A stretch of 64,000 nucleotides of DNA from Gracilaria gracilis. Lineage: Eukaryota; Rhodophyta; Florideophyceae; Gracilariales; Gracilariaceae. Shown piece after piece: positions 8,702-18,059 of this stretch. Positions within the stretch are counted from its first letter, which is position 1. Each line of letters opens with the position of its first letter. The position numbers and the translations under genes are program-made. Location: positions 124,001 to 188,000 of the forward strand of contig JARGSG010000202.1 in the NCBI GenBank assembly GCA_030374805.1, in the 5' to 3' direction. The notes under the pieces are model-generated. The model had not been told where the DNA came from, ran no database searches, and saw nothing but the letters and a program-made list of their open reading frames with translations.

Positions 8702-11308
8702 GTGCACGTGTCGATTGGCCTCAACACGGCACTGATGTATCCGTTAACGGGAGTTCTTGATACCGGAGCCGGACCCTGTCTGGTTCACGAACGCCATCTC
8801 CCTCCGAATTGGCGCTCGAAACTCCGACCGGACGTAAGACCCCGAATTACGGACGCATCGAAGAACCGAATGGACGTTGTGGGAATTCTTCCCCTTATGG
8901 TCCGAATCGGTGACCTCAATGTACGAGTACAGTTCTTGGTGGTTTCTAACCTCTCCACCAGTGTACTACTCGGTACTTCTTTTATTGACAAGTACGTCTT
9001 GGCAATACTACCACCGAAATGGACAATACTCTTACGACACTCCAAACCGGTGTCTATACAGTCTTCCGCCTACGGACCAAATGGACCTTCCGCGCCGGAA
9101 CCAGAACCCGAACGGGAAACTCCATCTAATAAGATACACGTTGCCCGTCCGGTTCTTCTACCCCCAATGTCGGAAACGAACGTCTTGGTAACCACCAAAA
9201 CGCCCGGCTTGGTCTTTCTACAGTCTCATCACCGTACGGGATCGACGCTTGAACTCACACTCCTTGCGAGTGGAGTTATGGAGCTCCGACCGGACGTACC
9301 CTTTCTCGTTCGCGTGGCGAACTTTTCTGACCGCTCGGTCCGACTACACAAGAACACCGTTATCGGACTTGCTCTTCCATCTCCTGTAGCGCTCATAACT
9401 CCGCAACCATCGTCGCGGAGCGACGAGTCCAAGGAGGGGGAACACATTCCGATTTCGGGTAATAATTCCGAACGGGAACACAAGGATACCGAACAGAAGC
9501 AAGAAACCGTACGGAAAGATGAGAACGATTGGACCACCAAGGTACAGATCAGTCCTGAGTATGTCACCGAACGGGACAAAGTCATTGAACTACTTCGACC
9601 GTTTGCGGACATGTGGGACGGCCATCTCGGAACGATTGCGGCAGCGAAGCACCGCATCCATCTGGAACCAGGCTCGAAGCCCATATTCCAGATGCCGTAC
9701 CGTGCCGGACCCGCTCGGAGAGAACTCGAACGTAAGGAGGTGACAAAGCAGCTCGCTGCTGGTGTCATAGAACCGTCATCGGCAGAATGGGCCAGCCCGG
9801 TCGTATTCGCGCTCAAGAAAGACGGAAGCCTTCGCTTTTGCGTCGACTACCGCCGTTTGAACGCTACGACCGTACGGGACACATACCCACTACCCCGAAT
9901 GGACGAGTGCATCGACTCTCTTGGAGATGCACAAATCTTCTCCACTTTGGACGCCAACAGTGGTTATTGGCAGACCGAAATGGATGAAGCCGACCGGGAC
10001 AAAACGACGTTCACGTCGCACATGGGACTGTACCGTTATCGGAGAATGCCGTTCGGACTCAAGAACGCACCGGCTACTTTCCAGCGTGCTCTCGATATCA
10101 TCCTTTCACGGGTGAAGTGGCAGTACGCACTGGTGTATCTTGATGACGTAATCATCTATTCCCGGACGGTTGAAGAGCATTATGACCATGTGCGGACCAT
10201 ACTGCATATGCTCCGTTCGGCTGGTGTTACTCTCCGACTGGACAAGTGCTACTTTTTCAGTGGCACGGTGGACTATCTAGGCCACGTAATCCGACCGGGA
10301 AAGCTTCAAGTGTCTCTCAAGACACAGAATGCTATCAAGCAGGCTAAACCGCCTACGACCCAGACGGAGCTCCGATCGTTCTTGGGGCTCTGTAACGTTT
10401 TCCGTCGGTTTGTCGCAAACTTCGCCCGAATTGCGGCTCCATTGAACCGCAAGTTGGAGAAGGGGCAACCCACGAAGTTTGAGACATTGACCGATACGGA
10501 ATACGAAGCCTTTGACGAATTACGTCAGAGACTGATACGCCCGCCCATTTTGGCCATTCCCCGTCAAGGGTACCCGTACGTTCTGAATACAGACGCATGC
10601 GACCGACAGGTAGGATGCACCCTGCTACAGAAGCAACTGGACGGAGGCTTGTTACCAATCGGTTATTGGAGCCGCTCTCTATCCAAGACCGAACGGCAAT
10701 ACTCAACTACCGAACGGGAATGCCTTGCGGTCGTCTGGGCAATACTGCACCTCCGTCCGTACCTGGAAGGCCAGAGGTTCACAGTCCGAACGGATCACCA
10801 CTCCTTGAGGTGGATACTGAACCTTGCGGACGCTTCCGGACGGCTGGCTAGGTGGCGGTTACGTCTAATGGAGTACGACTTCGATGTTGTCCACCGTCCG
10901 GGTATCAAGCACCAAGCGGCTGATGCCCTTTCTCGGATCCGAACGGATGGCGAGGACGATACCCCATTGGACGAAGAGGTCCCCTGCTTGCTAGTGAATG
11001 ACCGTACGGACGATGGCTACTTTATCACCAACATTACCGTTAACGGTGACGAGTACAGCGACGTCTGCGTCGACTGGCCAACGCCCGAACGGAAATCTGC
11101 TGGTATCCCCGAGGTGCTCGCTGTCACCTCGGAGGAAACCAATATCGTTCCGGTCACGGTCGAAGAGCTGGTACGAGCTCAAGCAGATGACCCTTTCTGT
11201 GAGTCCGTACGGAAAGACATCGGCAACGGTGTCACTCTGTTCGACATTGACCGAAACGGACTCATAGTCCGCAAAGCCCCATGGACGGAGCCATCCAGAA
11301 GGTCGTAG
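8702..11308 (+). CDS. pol: Chromovirus pol part: protease, reverse transcriptase, RNase H
   Basis: Recognisable parts in order are an aspartic protease (LDTGAGPCL near the start, ILLGTSFI-like motif VLLGTSFID later), a reverse transcriptase (FCVDYRRLN, FSTLDANSGYWQ, YRRMPFGLKNAP and YLDDVIIYS) and RNase H (LNTDACDRQVG, TTERECLAVVWA, RTDHHSLRW). The frame differs from gag, and chromoviruses commonly express pol by frameshifting or as a processed fusion. The reading frame opens at GTG, so this part is not expected to start on its own. Assignment to Ty3/gypsy is secure from RT and RNase H motifs. Confidence 0.9.
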   Translation: MHVSIGLNTALMYPLTGVLDTGAGPCLVHERHLPPNWRSKLRPDVRPRITDASKNRMDVVGILPLMVRIGDLNVRVQFLVVSNLSTSVLLGTSFIDKYVLAILPPKWTILLRHSKPVSIQSSAYGPNGPSAPEPEPERETPSNKIHVARPVLLPPMSETNVLVTTKTPGLVFLQSHHRTGSTLELTLLASGVMELRPDVPFLVRVANFSDRSVRLHKNTVIGLALPSPVALITPQPSSRSDESKEGEHIPISGNNSEREHKDTEQKQETVRKDENDWTTKVQISPEYVTERDKVIELLRPFADMWDGHLGTIAAAKHRIHLEPGSKPIFQMPYRAGPARRELERKEVTKQLAAGVIEPSSAEWASPVVFALKKDGSLRFCVDYRRLNATTVRDTYPLPRMDECIDSLGDAQIFSTLDANSGYWQTEMDEADRDKTTFTSHMGLYRYRRMPFGLKNAPATFQRALDIILSRVKWQYALVYLDDVIIYSRTVEEHYDHVRTILHMLRSAGVTLRLDKCYFFSGTVDYLGHVIRPGKLQVSLKTQNAIKQAKPPTTQTELRSFLGLCNVFRRFVANFARIAAPLNRKLEKGQPTKFETLTDTEYEAFDELRQRLIRPPILAIPRQGYPYVLNTDACDRQVGCTLLQKQLDGGLLPIGYWSRSLSKTERQYSTTERECLAVVWAILHLRPYLEGQRFTVRTDHHSLRWILNLADASGRLARWRLRLMEYDFDVVHRPGIKHQAADALSRIRTDGEDDTPLDEEVPCLLVNDRTDDGYFITNITVNGDEYSDVCVDWPTPERKSAGIPEVLAVTSEETNIVPVTVEELVRAQADDPFCESVRKDIGNGVTLFDIDRNGLIVRKAPWTEPSRRS

Positions 11309-11421
11309 CTGCATCACTGCAGGCACGCGTCCTCTACTTGGCACACTACCCCCGTCTGGTCGGCCATCCGGGTTCCACTCGGATGTATGAAAGTCTCCGT
11401 CGAGACTTCTACTAGCCACAT

Positions 11422-12075
11422 ATGGCCAATGATGTATTCCAGACCGTACGGGACTGTCGCACCTGCCCGGCGACGAAGGGAACACACTTCAAGTCGCAGA
11501 AGCTGCTGAAGCTGTTCCCCGCCGCCGGTCCGCTGGAATTCGTCGCGATGGACATCGTCGGCCCATTCACGAAGTCCGTAAACGGTTACCAGTACATACT
11601 AGTTATTACCGATCGGTTTAGCAAGATAGCTCGCTCTATACCTCTGCGGTCAACCACAGCTCCTGTAGTGGCGAAGGCCTTCCTGGAGAACTGGGTTTAT
11701 CCGTACGGAATACCAAACTACTTGCTAACCGATAACGGAACTCAATTCGTCTCTAAGTTCTTTGAGACTGTATGCACCGCTTTGGGAACCAAACACGTAC
11801 TAACGACCGCGTACCATCCGCAAACAAATGGTCAGGCCGAACGGTTTAACAAAACACTCGTGGAGAGGTTACGCCACTACGTAGCGGACCATCAGAACAC
11901 TTGGCACGCGTATGTGCAACCTCTTACGTACGGTTACAACCTACAGATCCATCGATCTCTCGGTACCGCACCGTTCGACGTTGCGCTAACGCGTAAACCC
12001 CAAACGTTCTGCTCGATGAGCCCAGTACGTCACTGGACCCAACGACGCCTACACAGCCCACTGCCGCTCGGTTAA
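11422..12075 (+). CDS. Chromovirus pol part: integrase core
   Basis: Integrase of the DDE type: CRTCPATKG from the zinc-binding HHCC region, then VAMDIVGPF, ITDRFSKIAR, LTDNGTQF and HPQTNGQAERFNKTL, which together carry the D, D and E positions. It lies downstream of RNase H as in all Ty3/gypsy elements. Confidence 0.88.
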   Translation: MANDVFQTVRDCRTCPATKGTHFKSQKLLKLFPAAGPLEFVAMDIVGPFTKSVNGYQYILVITDRFSKIARSIPLRSTTAPVVAKAFLENWVYPYGIPNYLLTDNGTQFVSKFFETVCTALGTKHVLTTAYHPQTNGQAERFNKTLVERLRHYVADHQNTWHAYVQPLTYGYNLQIHRSLGTAPFDVALTRKPQTFCSMSPVRHWTQRRLHSPLPLG

Positions 12076-12128
12076 AACGCTACACGCTCAAGCTCCTACA
12101 GGCCACGCTGCAGACCGCTCGGACAAAG

Positions 12129-12704
12129 ATGACCCGCGCCCAACAGCGCTATAAGGAAAACTTTGATAAATCCGTACGGTATACGCCGAGCTTCACCCCT
12201 GGGGAAGAAGTGTTTGTTGACCGACCGGACTATAAGAACGCAGAGGAGGACCTTACGGATCAGGAACGTACGTATCGGAAACTCTTACCGAAGACGGTTG
12301 GCCCGTTTAAGGTCGTATCCGCAACGGACGCCACTGTCACTCTGAACCAAGACGGTATTCACAACACCGTCAGTATTGACAGAGTAACAAAAGCCCCAAC
12401 TGCACGGCCAACAACCGCACCGGTTACTTCCGAACGGACACGCGGCACAGTAGGTGCCGATCCTGAAGGACCGTATGCGGACGAACCTGTCGACGACGAG
12501 CCTACCTCACCGCCCGGAACAGTTCCGAGCGTGGTGGAACGAGTCGTCGACCATCGCGACACCCCGAACGGACAGGAATACCGCGTACGATTGCACGGGT
12601 ACCGCACCGATCAGGATACCTTCGAACCGCCAGAACACATCCCCCAGCACTTTATCGCCCGCTATTGGCGTCGCCGAAACCCTTCGGTAACGGCGACACC
12701 TTAA
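12129..12704 (+). CDS. Chromovirus pol part: integrase C-terminus with chromodomain
   Basis: The N-terminal half has the GPF-type integrase tail (LLPKTVGPFKVVSA...VTLNQDGIHNTVS). The end reads VVERVVDHRDTPNGQEYRVRLHGY...DTFEPPEHI, a chromodomain-like pattern (E-rv-dHR, y-V-WkGY, tWEP, nI). Such domains steer chromovirus integration to marked chromatin. The usual Trp of WKGY is replaced by His and that of TWEP by Phe. It may therefore belong to a variant chromodomain class. Confidence 0.8.
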   Translation: MTRAQQRYKENFDKSVRYTPSFTPGEEVFVDRPDYKNAEEDLTDQERTYRKLLPKTVGPFKVVSATDATVTLNQDGIHNTVSIDRVTKAPTARPTTAPVTSERTRGTVGADPEGPYADEPVDDEPTSPPGTVPSVVERVVDHRDTPNGQEYRVRLHGYRTDQDTFEPPEHIPQHFIARYWRRRNPSVTATP

Positions 12705-12982
12705 GGAGGGGGAAAGGGGCGGATCCGAGATCCGAGATCGTACGTACTGGCTCGCAAGCGGTGAACCGTCACGGGACACCAAAAGGCGCCGCCACTACGT
12801 TATCATTGGGCGACAAACCGCCACCAACGTACGCCTATTGGTCAATTACTTTCCGGTTTTTACAAAACGCCGCCTTTTTCGACAACAGCACACGCAGAAC
12901 GACACGCTATTGGCCCACAGGTCATCACAAACAATCACAAGTTTACTCAGGAGAAAAGAAAGCTACGAGTACGCACGGTCAA

Positions 12983-14383
12983 CTAAGTAGTCTTCTTCCA
13001 ACCGGGTTTCGTAATACCACGCCCACGGGTACCCCACGGAGAGGTACCACGGCCCGCAGCGGAACCACCACGCGAACTCGAACCGGTCTTTGTCGGCTGG
13101 AACGCCAAGGCGGCCCCAGGCCACGGCGAAGTGGCCACGACCTTCTTCTTCCCACCCGACTTATTGCCCGATTGGCTTGCGGGTACAGGCGCCGGCTTTA
13201 TGAGGTCCTCCTCAACCGTAACGGTCTCCGTTCCCTCCTGGTCTCCACTCGGAGACGGCATGGGAACATCCCGGACCGCAAGGGTTACCTCCTCTTGCGG
13301 AGTCTCCCCTTCGGGAGCCGCGTTCGTACCGCTCGGCTCTGCACCGTCACCGGACTGGCCTTCACCTTCAGGCTCTTCTCCGGGCGGAAGATAGGGCGCA
13401 ACCAGCTCGACACCCTTGAAAAAGGACTCCGCCGCCTGGCGCATGTTCTTCACGATATGGTCGACGATACGCTCTGCATCGACCTGTTGCGCAATGCCCT
13501 CATAGGATTTGGTCACCAGCTCCTCTAACGGCGGCGCGAACGTCGACATCGGCGTCCCATCCACACCGGGCGCCATACCCAGACCAGCCGTCACGGACTT
13601 CTCGTAAGACGCGAGGACCAATAAGGAGTGGGCCCGGAGGTAACCGAGCAAGTTAAGCTGCGCCTGAGCCTGCTCACGGAGAGCAGTCTCGGCGTTGACC
13701 GCACGGCGCATCCATGCTCGGGCCGCCAACAGGGCGTCGTCAAGCGTCGCAGGTTCCTCTTCGCCGAACGGAATACAAGCCGCACGGAGAGCCATGAAGG
13801 ACTTGTGCGTATCACCGTCCGAATGCGGGCTGGCGCTGTCCTCAATGGCGAACCCGGATTTGTCCCAAGACTTCCGACCGGATCCTGCCTGAACTCCTGC
13901 CTCCACAACGGTCTTCGCCTCAACGGGTGTCACCATTGGAGTCGGCAGCGGCGCCACTTCCTCGAAGTCCTGCGCCATGAACCCATGCGGGAAGAAGTCC
14001 GGAACGGTTTTGAAGGGCCAGGGGGGGAGACTCTCCGGACCCTTCAGAACACGAGTGATCGGCGTCGCGACCGATCCGGTCGAGGGCATCGCCGGGAACG
14101 TATCGGAGTAGTAGTCGTACCACAGGAACCCCGGAGTGTTGTCCCAATCGGTCTCCAACGAGTACTGTAACAGTTTCTCACCGACCTGCGATGGAAACAC
14201 GGTGCCGCGGAGAACGTTCGGGAGTCCCATCTCGGCCAGGATACATACCAGTTTGTACGGCATCGGAAACAACCGCCCGTACTTGGTTTGGCCGTCCTTT
14301 TGGTACAGACGCTCGTCCCCCGCACGGGTTAAGACCTCGATACCTTCGTGGGCCGCCTGGAGGAACGCCATAAAGGCAAACAC
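12983..14383 (-). CDS. Antisense ORF 1 of the chromovirus, unknown protein with RGG tail
   Basis: A 466-codon ORF on the strand opposite gag-pol, between the chromodomain and the 3' LTR. The N-terminal ~250 residues look globular (EMGLPNVLRGTVFPSQVGEKLLQYSLETDWD). The middle is acidic and Pro/Gly/Glu-rich, and the end is basic, Gly/Arg-rich (GGSAAGRGTSPWGTRGRGI), resembling RNA- or DNA-binding tails. I recognise no family. Its length and open frame in a young element argue for a real element-encoded product. Antisense ORFs at this position are known in some plant Ty3/gypsy lineages. It shares the CCGNNCGG-rich composition of the rest. Confidence 0.6.
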   Translation of the reverse strand: MFAFMAFLQAAHEGIEVLTRAGDERLYQKDGQTKYGRLFPMPYKLVCILAEMGLPNVLRGTVFPSQVGEKLLQYSLETDWDNTPGFLWYDYYSDTFPAMPSTGSVATPITRVLKGPESLPPWPFKTVPDFFPHGFMAQDFEEVAPLPTPMVTPVEAKTVVEAGVQAGSGRKSWDKSGFAIEDSASPHSDGDTHKSFMALRAACIPFGEEEPATLDDALLAARAWMRRAVNAETALREQAQAQLNLLGYLRAHSLLVLASYEKSVTAGLGMAPGVDGTPMSTFAPPLEELVTKSYEGIAQQVDAERIVDHIVKNMRQAAESFFKGVELVAPYLPPGEEPEGEGQSGDGAEPSGTNAAPEGETPQEEVTLAVRDVPMPSPSGDQEGTETVTVEEDLIKPAPVPASQSGNKSGGKKKVVATSPWPGAALAFQPTKTGSSSRGGSAAGRGTSPWGTRGRGITKPGWKKTT

Positions 14384-14404
14384 CGCCCACTCGGCATATA
14401 CGAC

Positions 14405-15181
14405 CTAACGGACAACACCCTGAATGGGTGAACCTTTGAGGAGCTCTTCCGAATGGTAGGCCAACACGGACGGAGTCGGTACGGATAGGTTGCGAGACAC
14501 ATCGAGGCTGGTCCACACTTCGTTTTTGGAGCAATACAAGTCCGATCGGCGATGAACAGGGACGTCAAAGAACTCGACGTTGTGCCAACTGTACAGGAAC
14601 CCATGGGACGCTCGGATTCTCGCCTCCGTTGCGGTATTACTTCCCCACCGTTGACGGTCCAGCCAGTACAACTTGTCGTACGCCGGTTCGAACATCACCA
14701 ACCCAAGCGGATTCATGTCCTTCTCGGGGAAGCCCGAATCGGATGAGCAGCGGTGGAATAAACGCTGCAACGCCTCCTGATAGGTCTTCTCCTCCGGACA
14801 GCGCAGGTATAACATGTCACTCCGCCCGTAGGTCTCTTCACTCTTCCGTCCGGTCACACCAGGCAGGTGGTTCCAGCGGGCTTGCCAAGCTTCGATGCTT
14901 GTCCGTTTCGGATTGCGAATCGCCATATCCCGCATCGGTAGCGCCGTCGGAATCGACGCGAAGCGCTCGCCGTCGAAGAACCCCTTCTGGACGTATTCCG
15001 TGACGGATAGCGGGACCTGCTTCCTCCGGCGAGGAGCGGTAAGACCGCGACGGAAGCGATGGTCATACTTCTGACCCGGTAACGGAACCGAACGGAAAGG
15101 TGTCGACGGTGTACCAGAGCCGCTCGGAGTCGGCGCCATTGCGTGCGTAGGGTTGGATACGGAGTGAACCGATTCGGGCAT
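14405..15181 (-). CDS. Antisense ORF 2 of the chromovirus, unknown protein
   Basis: A 258-codon ORF directly upstream (antisense direction) of antisense ORF 1. The N-terminus is Ser/Pro/Thr-rich with a basic patch (RGLTAPRRRKQVPLS), followed by a globular-looking segment rich in aromatic residues (DKLYWLDRQRWG, HGFLYSWHNVEFFDVPVHRR). No known domain is recognised. The promoter would have to lie in 15182-16386 or in the 3' LTR. Together with antisense ORF 1 this gives about 2.2 kb of antisense coding capacity. Confidence 0.55.
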   Translation of the reverse strand: MPESVHSVSNPTHAMAPTPSGSGTPSTPFRSVPLPGQKYDHRFRRGLTAPRRRKQVPLSVTEYVQKGFFDGERFASIPTALPMRDMAIRNPKRTSIEAWQARWNHLPGVTGRKSEETYGRSDMLYLRCPEEKTYQEALQRLFHRCSSDSGFPEKDMNPLGLVMFEPAYDKLYWLDRQRWGSNTATEARIRASHGFLYSWHNVEFFDVPVHRRSDLYCSKNEVWTSLDVSRNLSVPTPSVLAYHSEELLKGSPIQGVVR

Positions 15182-16386
15182 GTCAACGCTTGGCTGGCGC
15201 TCTTATAGGGGGAGGTGAACACGACAACGCGGTACTTGAGGTATTACCGACCGTTTGGAATCGCCACGACGACTATGTCATCGTACAGGCACCGCGCGGA
15301 CGAAATGTCAGTGCTGACCAATTTATTTTTATTGGAGGATCAGGAGCTGACGTTCCGCCACCCACTGCACACGAGATACGCTATACACTCGCTTCGTCGC
15401 GGCGTCGCATCGCGTCCAATTCGTACGGTCGCTCGCCCGTATGGTCACAATGAGCACTGACGGTCCTTCGACCGCCACCCCATTTACGAAAAAGGACCAC
15501 CGCTTCGGACACGGCGTATTCGTACGGACACGCGTTCGACCGCTAAGGGATCATCCGCCGTACGCCCTCCGTCGAGACGTGCGGCGCGCGCCAATACGCG
15601 TACCCGCCAGACACCCTCCATCGAGACGTGCCGGGTGTACCGAATGGATCCCCATCGAACATTCTCCTTCGAGACGAACCGCACGGAAAGACAAGGATAC
15701 ACGCACGCCTTCGCTGCCGTCAGTACCCGTCTTCACGCCCGCTCGTACTTAACACGGCAAGCGTCCCCAACGGTTCTGTCCATATGGTGTCTCCTCCACT
15801 TAGGGAAATCGGGCATGGCTTCGCCCCGCCCATCCTGGGCAAATTTTCCGAAAGCGGACGCTGTGGCTCCCCGTAACCCGTACGGACTCCACGCACGCGT
15901 GCTGCGTGTTACCGAATGGATGACACCAAGCGCAGACCTCGCGGTAGGCGGGGCTGACGACTTCGAAGCCCTGCCGGACACGCTCCGTGTGGTGACTGAC
16001 ACGGACGCCCTGCAGAACAGGATGCACATTTCCGATCGGGCTTGAACGTAAGAGGTACCGAGCTCGTTGACGGTACTCGAACAAGTGTCTACGGTCTGCA
16101 CAGTTATTACGGTTGCGTACGCCCCGGATCAAGCCCCGTTTGTCTTCGATCCAGCGTTCGCGTGCCAGCGCCTTTCGTTCCGCTCGGTTTGGACCTTACC
16201 ACACGTACACACGCTCCTCTCGTCGCTCCCGCTCTGGAAATTTTGGCATGGCTCCGCCCCGCCCATTCCGGGCAAAATTTCCGAACGGACGTTATGGCGC
16301 CCTCTAAACCACACGGATAGACGCGTACCGACTTGGCGACGTTACGCGGCGCTCCGAGGGCGGAGCGCAAGTGTTGGAGGGGGATC
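15182..16386 (+). other. 3' noncoding region of the chromovirus
   Basis: No convincing ORF. It contains an imperfect direct repeat of about 60 bp (about 15808-15870 and 16242-16300, both around GGCATGGCT(T/C)CGCCCCGCCCAT). It also has repeats of CTCC(A/G)TCGAGACG at 15568-15680 and a perfect hairpin GCGCTCCG-AGGG-CGGAGCGC at 16349-16368. CCGNNCGG-like motifs remain dense. It probably holds the antisense promoter and polypurine tract. Confidence 0.5.
16376..16384 (+). other. Polypurine tract
   Basis: GGAGGGGGA directly before the 3' LTR start at 16387 fits the plus-strand primer of LTR retrotransposons. Confidence 0.65.
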
Positions 16387-16929
16387 TGTAGTATAGTGGG
16401 TCCGAGTTGGTGCAGAGTGTGTCTGATCAGCCGTTCACGTACGAAGGGGTAGTGCACGAAGGGCTGGTGCAGTGGCACCGCCACGTGTATGATTTGGTGA
16501 TCAAGTGCCGGACGGGTTGGCACAGCGTACAAGTTGGCCACGTGTACGGACTTGGTAGTGACAGTGCAAATTAGACCGATCGTACAGTAGTTAGTAATGG
16601 GGCCCAGACCCGATATTTAGTTGTAGGTCGGATCTCCCGAGGCCCCAATCGTAAACGACAAGCATCTCCTGCCGAACGTCTTCTTCGCTAGTTTGTACTA
16701 ACGATAGACCGCACGGCTACTCCTTTATTGGGTTTCTCAGACCGTTCGTACCCTTCCGCACGTTCTTGTACGTGCCTGGTGATACCAATCGTCCACTCTC
16801 CCCTCGACCGCCCGGTGCTTCCGCCCCTTCTCTCCGCTCGGATTCATTACAGTCACAAGACTGTACGCTACCGCCGCTCCCGTCTCAAGACCGCTTCGGA
16901 CTCTCTCCCTTTTTGTGCATTATACCACA
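16387..16929 (+). repeat. 3' LTR of the chromovirus
   Basis: 543 bp, TG...CA, nearly identical to the 5' LTR. Followed by GTAGT at 16930-16934, the second copy of the target-site duplication. Confidence 0.93.
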
Positions 16930-16934
16930 GTAGT

Positions 16935-18050
16935 CATAATTAACCCAGCCGACATGTCGGAAATAACTAAGTCATGGGAATCTCTCAAGGAGGGCGTTGC
17001 ACTTCAAGAAGGATGAGATGAATGCTGTATTCCTCACCCAAGATGCACTGTCTCCATCCTTGTAGGCTTACTTCTCTGTGGATCTAGTGGAACACCCTTC
17101 GCTGTTGTTCGTCGAAGTTTTCGACCTCAACTTGGGTTAGGTGCAGCGGGGTGGTTCGCAGAATTTAAGTTAGCTTACAAGCACCAACGCAGAAACGGAG
17201 TAATGTAAGGACCATGTTCGGGTCATTCAACGCAGCAAAAGCTTCGCAAAGCGCTTTTTGCTTTTCTCTACCAGACTTTAGCAGCTTCTTGATGGCATCT
17301 CCGTGGCCCATTGGAGCACCGAGCACATTAACAGCCTTATCGTGATTTATTCGTGCTGGAAAGGCAGGAATAGTCGGGCTTCGCCACCACCACGCAAAAG
17401 ACTTGCGTAAGTTTGGGACAAAGCCTATTTTCACGCCTTCAGAGTTGAGCGATTCGATGAAGGCAGTGGCCATAGATCTTTTGATGAGAATGTTGCCGTC
17501 TTCTGCGTAGAAGAGATTGAGGACTGGTTGGAAACGTTCTTGAAGCTTGAGGACCATGGGATGAAGCGCCAACGCGAAAAGAAGCGGGCTGAGAGGGTCG
17601 CCTTGTTGCGTTCCTGTCTTACTATCGATGATGAAATTTCCGAAGCGTAAAGGAATTGCTTCTCGATAGCAGTAGTGAACGAAACGAGTCATGGATGGGG
17701 CATTTTCAATGACGCTTGTAAGGATAAGTTGTCGTTCAACTGCATTGAACGCATTAGTAGCATCAATACTGAGTAGGACAAGGTCTTCTCGTCGCAGTTT
17801 GTTGGACACATTGCGAAGAATGTGAACGATCGCCTCGCTCCCACATGACGTACCTACGCCGAGTTGATGCGGCCGCAGATAGAACTGTACTGAGGGGTCT
17901 CGAGACATGAGCAATGCACAGCTACATAACAAAGAAAGCCCTTTAAAACAGACCATAAAATCGCACATGTGCTCTAACCTGGGATAAAATATCTTTTGCC
18001 ACAGGCGTTTTATCCAATAAGCATCGTTTGGTTGTCTCGTAGCATCCAGT
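16935..18050 (-). pseudogene. LINE reverse transcriptase fragment, decayed
   Basis: Minus-strand reading (main ORF 17165-17968) shows LINE RT motifs in order: QLGVGTSCGSEAIVH, LLSIDATNAFNAVERQ, GTQQGDPLSPLLFALALHP, FYAEDGNIL, FAWWWRSP and NVLGAPMG. The catalytic YADD box reads YAED, so one catalytic Asp is replaced by Glu. A TAA follows KLT, beyond which ILRTTPLHLTQVEVENFDE continues the family pattern. The 5' part of the element (endonuclease or N-terminal region) is missing beyond about 18.05 kb. The downstream end continues at 5728 across the chromovirus insertion. Confidence 0.85.
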
Positions 18051-18059
18051 CACAGCCTC

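Larger units (their letters stand above)
5729..16929 (+). mobile_element. Ty3/gypsy chromovirus (LTR retrotransposon), young insertion
   Basis: An 11.2-kb element with two 543-bp LTRs beginning TG and ending CA. Both sides are flanked by GTAGT (5724-5728 and 16930-16934), a 5-bp target-site duplication. The order is 5' LTR, primer-binding site, gag, protease, reverse transcriptase, RNase H, integrase, a C-terminal chromodomain, a long antisense coding region, purine tract, 3' LTR. RT-RNaseH-IN order plus chromodomain places it in Ty3/gypsy chromoviruses. The LTRs differ at about four of 543 positions (under 1%), so the insertion is recent. It looks nearly whole, with about two or three breaks. 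It is nested in a decayed LINE on the opposite strand. The palindrome CCGNNCGG is strikingly frequent throughout and not in the flanks. Confidence 0.93.

Noticed and set aside
5724-16934. Host gene cluster with a chromodomain protein
   Set aside because: LTRs, target-site duplication, PBS and RT/IN motifs show it is a retrotransposon.
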